Shown here: piece by piece, positions 43,115-54,300 of the stretch
Position numbering within the stretch: position 1 is the stretch's first letter
How the letters are laid out: each line of letters starts with the position of its first letter
Assembly: GCA_039704465.1 (NCBI GenBank)
Contig: JASFAU010000020.1
Location: 62,001 to 126,000, forward strand
Length of the DNA stretch: 64,000 bases
Direction: 5' to 3'
Source: Plasmodiophora brassicae
Lineage: Eukaryota; Endomyxa; Phytomyxea; Plasmodiophorida; Plasmodiophoridae
Made by a program: the position numbers and the translations under genes
Notes under the pieces: model-generated
Told to the model about the DNA's origin: nothing
The model's database searches: none
The model's input: only the letters and a program-made list of their open reading frames with translations

Positions 43115-43276
43115 CTAAACGCCCCTGAGGTGGGCAGGAGTTCGAGCAGGTCCCCACGGTCGCAGGTGACCCCGTTGGCCTGTGGCGGTATTCGGCGACG
43201 ACTTCGGCGCGGATGAAAGCACGGCAAGCAGGCACGACGAGGTTGCCGAAGGGAGCAGGAGCAGCAGCAGCAGCAT
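43115..43276 (-). CDS. Short ORF with signal-peptide-like start
   Basis: 53 codons beginning MLLLLLLLPSATSSCLLAVL, a plausible secretory signal, followed by a low-complexity tail. It could be exon 1 of a secreted cysteine-containing protein or chance; the run of leucines comes from a GCA/GCT trinucleotide repeat (about 43257-43275). Confidence 0.25.
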   Translation of the reverse strand: MLLLLLLLPSATSSCLLAVLSSAPKSSPNTATGQRGHLRPWGPARTPAHLRGV

Positions 43277-44169
43277 GGACGTAACGATGCCGCGTTCAAC
43301 ATCGATTGCTTTGCGCCGAACTCAACGGCGACACTGGCGACCGCAAGGATCAGCCTGCCTGATCAGTCAATTGGTCGTTCACTGCGCCCGTGCATAGTCA
43401 GGCGAGTCATGAGGGGCGCGAACGCGCGCGCCCACAGTACCGTCTCCCTGCCTAACCACAACGCCGAATCATTAGAGCAGCACGCGTATCCATTGCAGGT
43501 TCAACGCTGAAGTAGAGCCAGTTCATTCATTGTGCCGCCGTCATCGACGCGCGATGTTGTTGCAACGTCGTCGGATGAACGCGGCGATGTGGTTGACGCG
43601 CTCGCGTACGTATCCGGTGATGTTGAGGCTGAGTACTCGTGTTAGACCGGCAGACGACCGCGTCGTTCAGGAGCAGCATATTACTCTGCGTTGTCTGGGA
43701 ACACTGTGGGCAACCAGATGTACCCGCACTCCTCAGTCGGCGCGCTCGCGTCGACAACCTCGCGCTGAGCATCATCTCGACGTGCTGGTCAGCCAGCAGC
43801 GGGCGGTGGCCTGCATCGATGCGGCGCGCCTGGCAGACGAGGTACGCCCGGCACGATTCCCCGTTCTGACCCGGCTGACGACAGAGAGCGTCTACACCTT
43901 CAACGAAACAGCACTCGTCGAATATTGCCAACAGCTTTGAAGTTTCGTCCTGCACGGGCGGACCTCTGTGCTGCGTACCTCTACTCTCCTGGTCGAAATG
44001 GGACATGGCTGCAGAGGGCACCTGAAAACTCTTGGCGATATTCGACGTGTGCTGCTTCGTAGAATGATTAGACGTTCTCCATGCGCGCAAACGCGCACGC
44101 GACGTTCGTTACGGGGCCCCACCGCCGGATCCAAATCCGGGATCCATCTCAGCGAATGACGCTGTGTCG
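43277..44169. other. Degenerate sequence with a short inverted duplication
   Basis: Around 43905-43945 (minus) and 44028-44064 (plus) the same piece is readable on opposite strands as LLAIFDECCFVE and LLAIFDVCCFVE. Apart from that, only short disconnected ORFs are seen. A minus-strand fragment VLSLNITGYVRERVNHIAAF lies at about 43635-43570. No gene can be assembled. Confidence 0.3.
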
Positions 44170-45460
44170 TCACCAGTTACAGACGATATCGACAAACGCA
44201 ATCTGATCCTGAACACATACAGAAATGGCGAAGACGACGAGTTCATTGATAAATGGCAGCAGGTACGGGGCGTCAGGAAAGCAGGCGAACACGGCCGCCA
44301 ACAAGAACAGGTAGGTGAAGAAGGCCCCCGGCATTGGTCAGCCAGAGCCGGCGGTCAGCAGACCCACGCCGTTGTCGCCATTGAGCTTGCCAGTTCCGAC
44401 CTGTCGAGGCAGCTTGCGGACGAAGAGGTCGGCTCCCGCTTTGCCTACATGCACTCGTCGGCGGTGCGCCTTACGTTCTGGGCGACACCATGGACCGCAT
44501 TGATCCCCTTGAGTTGACAAAGGGCACCTGGAACGGGTTGGACAGCGCACGAATATCGTTTCCCGGCCTCAAGCGGACGTCGAACAGAGTCCTGTTCCGT
44601 ATGACGTACAAGCAGTGAAGGGGTCACGTCCAGCACACAGGGGTCGCGTATCGACCTCTCTGAACGGTTGGCACCCGTCGCACGGCACCCGGGTTTCGCG
44701 GTCAACCTCCTCCGGTGCCACGAACGACAACCAACGTCAGAGACGCCTCTTTGCGAACGACGACGATGTCGCCAGTGCTCAGACACACTGCCAGTTGGGC
44801 TGGTGGCGTCCTGTCCGCCGACAGTCAAAACGACAGCATCGACGGGCGAGGACAGGAGCAATTGTGGTCAGGGCCAGCGCTCCCGTTGATGCTGTTTGTG
44901 GAAACAACCGGGAACCTTTCGATGCTACACGCGTGTTTCAGCAGTATGTGGCAGGACATGGATGAGGTTGATGATCGACGCCAGGGTTCTGCTGCCTGAG
45001 GCGAAGACGGCGTGGGTCCGTCTGCAACGGACACGTGACTTGGCATACGTTTCCGTTGCAGATGATGTGAACCCACACCGTCTCCGCCCATATCCGGCAG
45101 CGGAGTGATAGCGTCGCCGTCAGCCCCGCCCCTCTCCGCCACATGCTGCTGCGGCACGCGTGTGGCATCGACAGGTTCGACGTGATGATCGAAACGCCAT
45201 CTTCGATGTTCACCGACCATGCTTCGACATGCGCGACAAAACCAGTTCCCAGCAGGAGCGCGAGCGGACGCTGCAGAGCCAGTGATGGCGATGATGACGC
45301 CGAGTCGATATCAGGTCGATCGAGACATTACCTTGATCGGGTCGGTGCACGAGGATGTTCGTCGAAACGCTCTGCTGGACAGTGCTGTTGCGGCCACGAC
45401 GAGCGAGATGCGCTTCGGAATGCGGTTGGTTCCATCGCTGATGAGTTTCCGTTGCTACCA
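44170..45460 (-). pseudogene. Fragments of a multi-pass membrane protein
   Basis: The minus strand gives ISLVVAATALSSRAFRRTSS (about 45430-45370). A 60-bp candidate intron follows (GTAATG..CTGCAG), then RPLALLLGTGFVAHVEAW and SIITSNLSMPHACRSSMW (about 45285-45140). Much further down comes MPGAFFTYLFLLAAVFACFP then YLLPFINELVVFAISVCV (44334-44185). The hydrophobic blocks suggest transmembrane helices. Stops and frame changes between blocks, and the inverted duplication at 44755-45330, argue for a rearranged or decaying gene. Family unknown. Confidence 0.4.
44755..45330. repeat. Near-spacerless inverted duplication centred at ~45040
   Basis: The centre is TCTGCAACGGACACGTGACT then TGGCATACGTTTCCGTTGCA, so the arms almost meet. 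Moving outward, GACGGCGTGGGTCC pairs with GGTGTGGGTTCACATC read in reverse. At 44905-44945 and 45140-45185 both strands encode NLSM.HAC.SSMW. Arms are about 285 bp and diverged. Confidence 0.75.
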
Positions 45461-45768
45461 TGACGATCAGCTCTGTCCCGGCATGGCACCGTACGGCGCC
45501 GGACGCGAACAGGTCCAGGAGCGGAAGCAGGAGCAGGAGCGCTGGGCTTTGCCGCCCTGCTGGTCGACCTGTACGGCAGGTAATAGCACCGCTCTCCAGG
45601 CAGACGTGGGCCTCTGCGACGGTCACAGAACCGTGACGTGCAGTGCCACGGCTGCCTTCTGGCCAACCCCGTTGTTTACCCGTCTGATCTGTTCGCAGCT
45701 GCCGGCAGCGTTACGACGCCGGCGCAGCCTGTCCAGTTGGTTCATATACGTCGTCGGGAACCTCTGAC

Positions 45769-47119
45769 ATGGGGGCGGCAACGAAAGCGTCCACCAGCAC
45801 GCCATCGCTGTTCCGGTCCGCGGCGATCGCGAACATTGTCGTCGTCATTGTCGCGTTCGCCGTCTGGGCGTATCATTCATCGTCGTCCGGATCGGCGCCG
45901 ATCGACAAAGCCGACGCGCTGATGGCGTGGCTGGTCAGTAACGGCGCCATCGTCACCAATATCACTATTGTCAACGCCGACCGCGACCGCGACACGATGT
46001 GTGCCGACGATATACCGGACGGGGCCGCCCCCATATCGCTCCCGAAGCGCCTCGTCCTCGGCGGACACACTCTTGATGCCGACCCGACCATCAGCACCCT
46101 GCGTGCGCAGGTCCCCGATTTGCCACAAGCCTGTCCGTTCTCCACGATATTACACGTCCGATTCGACTCATGCAGGTGCGCTTAGATGAGATGGCCGTAT
46201 TCCTGGTCACCCACCGCCACGATCCAGCCTGGAAGGCGTACGTGGACATTCTGCCCACGACGATGACCACGCCGCTGTTCTGGGACGTGGCCGACCTCGA
46301 ATGGCTGCAGTCGGGACACGTCCGTCGCGTCGTCGACGATGCCGACCAGGAGCTTCGCGACACCTTCGCCGGCATTTCCGAACACCTTCCGGGGATGTCG
46401 TTCGCCGAGTTCAAACTCGCGTTGGCGCAGGTCACGAGTACGTATGCTGCTTGGGCGAACCGGACAGAGTGCGGTACTGATATGGTGGAACAGCGCGCGC
46501 GTTCGAAGGGCCCAGTGAGGACGACGACACGGTCCTTCTGCCCATGTGCGACATGTTGAATCACGAACCGCAACAGAGCGTTCAGCTGCAATACGACCTG
46601 GAAGACGAGGACCGGTACGCCAGCATGGTCACCATGCGTTCGTTTGCGAAAGGTTCCCCTATTCACAACCACTACGCTAACCATACGTAAGACCGCCCTG
46701 TCGTTGTATTATCGTTACGCTAACCGCGAAGAAGGGAGTGGCGACTGTTGGTCAATTACGGGTTCACGATCGGGGCGCACGAACACGATATTCTCGAGTG
46801 CGGCATCGATGTCGACGAGTACGGATGGATAACGGTCGCAGGCGACCTCATCGACCCGATCGACATCACCGCCGTGATTAACGAGCTGTCCGGCGACGAT
46901 AACGAGCCCGATACGGTCGAAATCGGAAGGGCGATCCGCGACGCTGCTCTTCTCCAACTGGGCGCCTTCCCGACGACCATCGCCGACGACGACTCGATCC
47001 TGGACCGGGACGCGCTTACGTTCAACCAGGTAAATGCGGTACGCGCGCGGCGCAGCGAAAAGATCTGCCTGCGTCGCGTTCACGACCTCGCTGATGCGTT
47101 CGTAATCAACAATGCCTGA
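45769..47119 (+). CDS. SET-domain lysine methyltransferase (Rubisco-LSMT/SETD3-SETD6 class), membrane-anchored
   Basis: Four exons (45769-46110, 46176-46437, 46494-46686, 46735-47119) give 393 residues. Introns are 65, 56 and 48 bp with GT..AG and intact phase. A hydrophobic segment at residues ~21-36 (IANIVVVIVAFAVWAY) suggests a signal anchor. The SET region starts ADALMAWLVSNGAIV, and KRLVLGGHTLD corresponds to the SET-I entry. MAVFLVTHR followed by DPAWKAYVDILPTTMTTPLF matches the LSMT-type insert (lalfL..h..d..W..Y...LP). LLPMCDMLNHEP is the SAM-binding DxxNH block and LLVNYGFTIGAHEHD the post-SET YGF motif; the C-terminal helical region fits the Rubs-subs-bind fold. It methylates a protein lysine or histidine; target unknown. 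No defect is seen. Confidence 0.85.
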
Positions 47120-47640
47120 ATATCCCTTGCGTGGCATTCTCCGCGTCGTTCTTCAAATGTACCTTACAAGTGTATGGCCTTCCAAAGTAGGTAGACCAGT
47201 CATGAACATGAATTGCGGACGAAGAATTTGATTTGAACCATTCGGCGGTACGTTCCATGTCGCTATCGTTGCGCGGCTTCTGGTCTCGTCGACAACGTCG
47301 AAGCATTCGACGTGTGGCCGTCGCAAGACGTTGTTCGGGGCAACAGCACAGGCACTTGTCGTAGCAATAACGGCCTCCGATCCAGGCGCAGGTGGCGCCG
47401 TTATATCCAGTGCCTCTGGTCGACAGCCGCACGATGGCCGATATAAAGAGCGCAACGACGTCTGGGACCCCATGCACAGGAAAGTTATGATCGCATCACA
47501 TGTGCTTTTCAGCAAGTCCCCGTTTACATTCGGCCGGGCTGCAATATGCAAGCCACACGCGGCCGCGTGTTCAGCCGGCGCCCATGGGTGCGCGCAGCGG
47601 CGGATGACAAGCTGGTGACGGTTCGGCACGGGCCGCAGTT
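47120..47640. other. Intergenic, nothing recognised
   Basis: Long minus-strand ORFs here are arginine/serine-rich composition artefacts without motifs. Confidence 0.4.
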
Positions 47641-48635
47641 GTGATACGGGGAAGCCGCGACGCGTACGCAGCGTTCCACGAGGTCGACAAGTGCTGCACG
47701 CGGGGACCAATGACGTCATGCGACGTGCCGTCGTCATTCCCGGTCCTGGAGACGGTCTGCGGTGTGGCGGGATGGACCTTGTTGTACATGGGCGTGGCGC
47801 TCGCCTGGCCAGTGCGCTCGTCGTCGCCAGCCGCGTGGACGCCAGCGGTAACATCGCACATGAACGACAGCGTCCGGTCATTTTGACGATTGTCACACGG
47901 TAGTACCTGTCGGCTCCGGTCTATGTATTATACGCTTACCTCATCGGCTTGTCGTGGGCGCTGCGACTAGTGCTGCCAACGACGTTTATGGCGACCAACC
48001 TGTTCCTTATCCTGCACGCACTGTACGACAGGATGAGGCATGCACCTCGTGCGTTCCGGCAAGCTCATCGCGTGTTTGACGGCGTTGGTCGGCGTCGGGG
48101 TTGTCGTGGCGTCTGCGGTAGCCGTCGGTGCGGCCTTCATCAGTGTTACCTAGTGGGTAGGAACACGCGTCATCTGTGGTGATACTGACAACGAGCCCCG
48201 GTCCTCAGGCGTCACGGCGCGCTGGCACCACGTGGCCGGTCAAGGTGCCAGGTATGCCTCGACCGCGCTTGCCTTTATTGGCTTCGTGCCCGAGCTCTGG
48301 CAGATGTACAGTAAGCTGGTCCCGCTGCCCTACCTGATTAGTTCACGAGCGTTCTAATTCGTCGAATGGTCCAAAGAGACGCCCCGCGTTATAATAAGCC
48401 TGTCATCAAAGGTTTGGCATACACCATTCTAGGACGCGTCTTGTGCATGGTGTCACTGTGTATGGGCGTTGGGTAATCGAATGTCCCCTTCGTTCGTGAA
48501 CCGAGTTTGCGATTAGGTTTCCGATGTCCGCCGTACGAGGCCCTCTCTGCGTCCCAATACCTCATGGGCGCCACCTGCGACCTGCTCCTCGTCGTACTGT
48601 ATTACCGTGTCTACCGTCGCGAGAGGTTGTCCTGA
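47641..48635 (+). pseudogene. Seven-pass-like membrane protein gene, possibly PQ-loop-like, probably decayed
   Basis: Plus-strand hydrophobic blocks occur in order: VLETVCGVAGWTLLYMGVAL (about 47743-47805), AYLIGLSWALRLVLP then FMATNLFLILHALYDRM (47935-48035), KLIACLTALVGVGVVVASAV (48070-48130), STALAFIGFVPELWQMYSKL (48250-48315) and YLMGATCDLLLVVLYYRVYR (48558-48620), ending at TGA 48633-48635. FVPELWQMY resembles a PQ-loop helix with E for Q. Block 2 to block 3 needs a frameshift rather than an intron, and other joins are not clear, so I call it a pseudogene, though unresolved introns could rescue it. It lies 1.1 kb upstream of the G protein alpha gene. Confidence 0.4.
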
Positions 48636-49054
48636 GATTACCATGCCGTCTTGAGGGATTTCCGCTGCCATCAAGATAAACAGCGTTTCCCAGTGCAACC
48701 TGTCGTATCCGCGATCACGTAACTGATTTGGCGCGAGTTTCAAGACAGCTTGGGGCTCGCGGTGGGCGGCATGAGGCTGCGAAACATCGAGATCGCGCTC
48801 TGTTCTCTACGGGTGCAATATCGAACTTGGCAGGTGAACACATATGGCATCATTGGCAGCTCGATTTGTGCTGCTCCCCCAGCAGACGGGAACGGAGGCG
48901 TCACAGCTGCTTTCGTGGCCTAGTTGGGCGGGCGGTCCGGTCTACACTATGACAGGCTGACAAGACCGGAGTCGCACGTCTGACGAACGGAGGAGGAACA
49001 ACGGGCCCGGGAGACGGACGACGTCCACGCCGGTGCAGATTGCGCCCTACAGAT
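48636..49054. other. Short intergenic stretch with an inverted copy of the dispersed 30-bp motif
   Basis: Bases 48904-48947 (GTGGCCTAGTTGGGCGGGCG then GTCCGGTCTACAC) are the inverted fourth copy of the motif found at 22149, 22268 and 22820. No gene is supported. Confidence 0.5.
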
Positions 49055-49598
49055 ATGACGACGGACGAAGCTGTGCAAACGCTAGGCGCCTTGTCGAAAG
49101 CGGACCGCCATGCGGCCTACAAAGAATACGAGCGGCGTGGGCAGCTGTTCTGCGTCGAGTACAGCACGTCGGGTCGGGCGACGTGCCGGGGATGTCGCCG
49201 GCCCATCCCCAAGGACGACATCCGGATCCGGCACATCGTGTGCGGCCGGAAATGCTTCCAGGAGAAACGAACGGGGGCTGCCGACGCCTGTGGCCGATGG
49301 CATCTCCAGTATGGACCAGCGGGTCCGGCCTTTGTACTTGGGTGGCCGTTGACGTGCTTGCAGGTGCTTCGTCGGCGCGCAGACGACGGACGCGGGCCGG
49401 TTCAAGACGACGAACGCGTCCTGGGAGGAGGTGCGCCGCCCAGATCAGTTAGCGGGGATGGGCGCCCTGTCCGACAGCGATCAAGCGCGAGTTGCGGCTG
49501 TGCTTCGCGGAGGCGACGTCGTGGCGGCGGACGATCACGTCGTCGTCAGCCCGCGGCAACGACGAAGCGGGAAACGCAAGCGGCATGGTAGTGACTGA
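49055..49598 (+). CDS. Small PARP-type zinc-finger protein
   Basis: Two exons (49055-49308, 49364-49598) joined by a 55-bp intron (GTATGG..TTGCAG, phase 2) give 162 residues. The frame reads FCVEYSTSGRATCRGC, then PIPKDDIRIRH, then GRWHLQ across the junction to CFVG. This matches the zf-PARP domain: C-x2-C, then W-H-x2-C, after the S-G-R-[AS]-x-C-x-x-C lead. Family members bind DNA strand breaks (PARP1, DNA ligase III), but no catalytic domain follows. The C-terminus is basic (RQRRSGKRKRHGSD), a possible nuclear localisation signal. Stand-alone zf-PARP proteins are known in several eukaryotes. A nuclear DNA-binding role is inferred. Confidence 0.75.
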
Positions 49599-49783
49599 TG
49601 GAAGAAGAGTAAAGAGATGGCACCGAATCGCGTTAAGCGTCCGGTGTACCAGGGAATATCGGGGACGTGTGCCGCGCGCCAGCCTACGTAAATTGGATAT
49701 CTATTCGCGTACTGCTCGGGTCGATCGTCGGGGCGGACAGCAATACGGGCTGTTGTGCCGGTGGCCACCGCTCCACCACCGCC

Positions 49784-51212
49784 ATGGGCAACCTTTGCAC
49801 AAAGACGACGGTGAACGCCGTCGACCGGGAGCTGCTCGAGCAACAGATGTCGTCCCTGTGGGACTTCAAGATCCTCGTGCTCGGCAGCGGCGAAAGCGGG
49901 AAGTCGACCGTCGTGAAGCAGATCCGCCTGGTCCACAAGGGCAAGGTCTTCAGCGAGGAGGAGCTCGCGCGGTTCCGGGAGGCCTTGCTCGACAATGTCG
50001 TCGACTGCTGTAAGGTCGGCATCATCGGTACCGACCTGCACCTCGATATTTCACCAACGCTTCCCCCAGGCGTTCTGCACGGCCGTCGTCCGGTTTGGAA
50101 GGCAGTTTGACGACGACGAGGACGCGGCGACCGCCAAAGTGTTCATGGAAGCCGAGGACACGCACCTGCCGCTGACGCCGGTAACGATCCCCCTGCGACG
50201 GACGACGACCGATGCAACCTGGGACTGATCGCCGGGCATTGGGCGCAGGAGCTGGGACAGAAGGTGTTGAAGCTGTGGAGGTCGAAGTCGGTGACAGAGA
50301 TCATGATCATGCGGGACAAGTTCTGGATCCTGGACTCGGTCGACTGGTACTTTGCGAACGTCGAGCGGTTCATCGAGAGCGACTTTGTGCCGACCGAGGA
50401 GGACTGCGTCATGGCGCGCGTGCGCACCACCGGCATGGTCATGACCGAGTTCGACCAGCCCAACCAGGAATCGAAGCACGAGTAAGGCGCGCCTCGCGTA
50501 AACGCTGCTGTCGGCTTTCGACGCTGACGCCCGCTCAGGTGGGACAAGACCATTCACTGGAGAGTAATCGACGTCGGCGGGCAGCGTAACGAACGCAAGA
50601 AATGGAGTCAGTCCACCGATGGGCTGTCCCGATCGAAGCGACGACTGACACCGATTGCCCAGTCCACTTCTTTGACGATGTCAAGGCGATTTTGTTCGTT
50701 GTTAATCTGGCCGGGTACAATATGGTCCTGTTCGAGGACGACCAGCAGAACCGAATGATGGAGGTCGGGGATTCGACCTTGGCGCCACGTCGTCGCGGTT
50801 GTTGACTGGCTCGCGGCAGGAACTGGAGCTGTTTAGACAGGTTGTAAATAATCCAGTGTTCGCCACGACGCCCATCTTCCTGTTCCTGAACAAGAAGGAC
50901 CTGTTCGAGCAGAAGATCCGGAAGGTGGGACTGGAGAAGTGCTTCCCGGACTACAAGGGCGACAATTCGGTGATGGACGCGATGACGTTCGTGGCGAACA
51001 AGTTCCGGGAAACGATGCCGAGCACGAAGTTCCAGGGCGAGGGCGAGAACCAGACGTCGACCAACGACCGGTTCCACGTGTTCATGATCGCGTCGCGCCT
51101 GAAGATGGACGTCAAGTTCGCGTTCGGCGAACTGAAGCGCATCCTCATCGACATGAACGCCAAGTCGGCCATCAAGGCCACCAGCAAGATCGCCAAGAGG
51201 CTCGACAAGTAA
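49784..51212 (+). CDS. Heterotrimeric G protein alpha subunit
   Basis: Six exons (49784-50014, 50070-50180, 50249-50481, 50539-50606, 50663-50763, 50820-51212) give 378 residues; introns are 55, 68, 57, 56 and 56 bp. The N-terminus MGNLC allows myristoylation of Gly2 and palmitoylation of Cys5. Motifs: P-loop GSGESGKST (34-42), helical-domain block LTPELGQKV, switch I RVRTTG (from Arg171, the ADP-ribosylation/GAP arginine), switch II DVGGQR with catalytic Gln207, KKWIHFFDDV, and the guanine-specificity NKKD (272-275). The usual TCAT motif is replaced by FMIASRL, and the C-terminus (SKIAKRLDK) does not resemble the receptor-coupling tail of animal classes. It should act as a membrane-bound GTP switch for seven-pass receptors; the partner is unknown. 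All splice junctions keep frame. Confidence 0.95.
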
Positions 51213-51344
51213 CTGCCGGGTCTACCCAGCAGAAACGCATACGTTGATGTATCCACTTATACAACCGTTCGACTATTGCGAACAACGCTGGCGGCGTTGA
51301 CCGGACGCGTCGTCGTGGTGGCCAGCACGCCCCCCAACCCCGGT

Positions 51345-54300
51345 TTAATTAGACAGGGCGTTGCTGACGCAGGGTGCGACACATTCGCTGAGCGCTCGTT
51401 GTGGGCAGCGAACGCAGACGTCAGTGGACGCGGGCCCCTGCCGGATGTGGACCAGCACGGGGACGGGTTCCGCTGCGCCCGCCACGAGCACTTTCGACGA
51501 CGCGATGGTCTCCTGGTTGATCGTCTGCACGACCTGCACGTTGACGCCCGCCAGTGTTGCCGACAGGGAGGCGGCCGTGGCAGCCAGCGCGCGCGCCTGG
51601 GATCGCACTTCGCCGCTGGCGAACTCGCCTCGCTGCCACAGGCGACCGAACTGCTCAGTGACCAGCGGCAACGGTCGCAGGAAGTGATGGAACGGGAGAT
51701 CGACCACTGCCGACACGTCATCGACAGTGATCTGCAGCCGGTGCCCACGACCCGGCTCGAACGATGCACCCGACACGCGAACCACCTACGTATTAGGCCA
51801 GCCGGTGAGCGGAGCGGGCGCATGGGGAGGGCGCCACACGTACGCAGAGTTCCCGTTCGCCCACCGCGATGGACGGGAGCACCGTTGCCGGCCTTGCAGG
51901 TTGCCCAGCGTTCAGCGCCGGCCCGCTCCACCGCTCCACCGACAACGGCAGGCCGGACGGCGAGGCCACCTGCACAGGGACTTGCTGAACGGGAGACGCC
52001 GACACGTTCCGGATGATGACCGCGTACAGCGTTGCGTTATCGTCGAGGACCTAATGGCAGGCAGCGTCAGGCGGCAGAGTGGGGGAAGCGCAGACGGCAG
52101 GCGGTACCGTCAGACCAGAGCATTGCAATCTGGCGCTCGACCCGATCAGCGCATCCATCGACGGCGCTCTGGCGTGCGACATCAGCCATCCGTGCCAGGC
52201 GGCATGCGGGGCCGCTTCCAGGGCGGGCGTAAACACGGATCCGATGGGCGGCGACGCGGTCGAAAAGTCCAACGCTTGCAGAAGGTCGGGCAGCGATGAC
52301 GACGCCGACGCCGGCGGCAGTCGCCTGATCAGCGACGTCAACGCAACCGTTGTGACAGAAACGCGAAGGCGCGTTTACCCCGACAATGACCCTGGCACAG
52401 AAATCAACCCGAGGTCCAGCAGGTCCACGATCGAGTCGGCCTGCTTCGGCTTGGGCGGCGACACGTCCGCCTTCAGCGGCGTCGGCGGTCGCGGTTGCTG
52501 CGCCAGAGTCAACGGAAAGGTACCACGGCGAGATGGTCGGGTCCACCCTACAGCGGGGGCGTTGAACTCGGAGCGCACCGACGACGCACGAGCGGACGCT
52601 CCACCGAACAGGAGAGCCGCGCGTTTCTCCTTCTCGCTAACCTCCTGGGTCGCGGCTTTCGGCGGCTGAGGCCTCGTTGGCGAAACAACGGATGTCGCCT
52701 CCGCCTACGACGCAGTCAGCGACACGACGAGCACGGCATCGTTCGCACACTGCCTACCGGTCGCGATTCGGGACTGCCCGGCCTGACCTGATGCTCAGCT
52801 GGTGGCGGTTTCGGTGGTGCGGCAGACGACGTTGCGGATACGGCTTGGAACCCGCCTGGACCCCACTTGCGCGTCACGCCTGACAATCGGAGCCCGCCGT
52901 CCGATGCCACCGGGTCTTCGGCAGGCGCCGTCGACGGCGGCGATGCCAGGGCCGCTTGCGCGATCGTATCCGCGCCACGAGCAAACGACCTGAGCGGCAG
53001 GCCAGGGGCGTACGGCGTGAAATTGAGGTGGTCGCCGCCCGCGGACGCGTCTTCGGCGACGGGTTCTGGGCGCTCGTACGGTCGAGCACCCGCGGCACGC
53101 GCCTTGGAAACGTACCCGTCGAGGAACGACAGCTTCGCGTCGATCTGGGACGACCGGAACGACTGCAGCGGTGGGACGACCTTGCCGAGCAGCGACGTCG
53201 ACATTTGGCACAACGTGAACAGCTCGTGGCTTCGCTGCTGCAGGTCGACGGACACAGACTTCTGGTAGCGGTCCAGCGCGGCGAAGACCTGCTGGGAGAC
53301 GGGCGCTGTGCGCCGGGCGACACACTTGACCAGGGCGGCCAGGATCCACGCCCGCGTGACGCCTTCCCTGTCGTCAACGAGGTCCAGCAGGCGGCACAGG
53401 TCGTGCATCACCTGCTGCTCGCCTTCCGGTCCGTCGACACGTTCACCGGAGGCGAACTCGCCCAGCACGAACGCAATCACGCGGGCCAGGTGGTCATGGT
53501 GCGATTCGGCCACCGCCGTCCAGTTGTGAAGCTTGGCGGCGTACGTCTTCACAGCGTACCCGGCCAGTTCATCATCCTGGACAGCTCGTCAGCGAGATAA
53601 CATAACGCGCATGGATCCGCTTCAGTACCTGCTCCCTTGACGAGAGTAGGCGGAAGATGTTGTGCGCCAGCTCGTACGGGACAAGGTCGCCGCAAACCTC
53701 AAACAAGAGGTTGAACGTATCCAGGTACCTTTGAAGTCGGCACTGAGCGCGCGCGCGCCACGAATAGCAGATGCGACTACGGGAGCGACACTGACCAGGT
53801 CGGGTTCGGGGCGAACTGTTCGGCGAGTTGGGCGATGCGGTTGACGAGGCTGGTTCGCAGGAACACGTCGCTGCCCGGGGCGGTTAAGAACCGGATCATG
53901 TTTTCGACAATGACGACGACGTTGTGCGCATTGGACATCTGGAACAGGAGGTCCAGCGTCTTGCGGCGCAGCGTTTCGTCCTGGCTGTCGAGGCAGTCGA
54001 TGACGACGAGCTGGTGCTCGGTGGCGTACTTTGTGTCGATGCGGACGATGGAGGCCAGCGCGTCGATGCCCAGGTACTTGCGGTTGTGGTACTCGCTGGT
54101 GATGAAGCGCGACACGCACTTGGCGGCCTCGTCCAGCAGGGCCACGTTCGGGTAGATCCTCGTCGCCGTACGGACGCACTCGTAGATGACGGCGTACCCG
54201 ATGTTGATGCCCGTGTCGGCCCGCTTCATGACGTCAAGCAGGAGCTCGTACATGCCCTGACTCGCCGCCTTATCGCCGACGCCAATGTTCCCAAGAACCT

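Noticed and set aside
43257..43276. Poly-leucine signal peptide as proof of a secreted gene
   Set aside because: The leucines come from a trinucleotide repeat; kept only as a low-confidence ORF.
50009..50069. Alternative G-alpha intron 1 donor GTAAGG at 50010
   Set aside because: It is a better-looking donor, but it breaks the frame with the only usable acceptor (CCCCCAG at 50063-50069); the GTCGGC donor at 50015 keeps frame.
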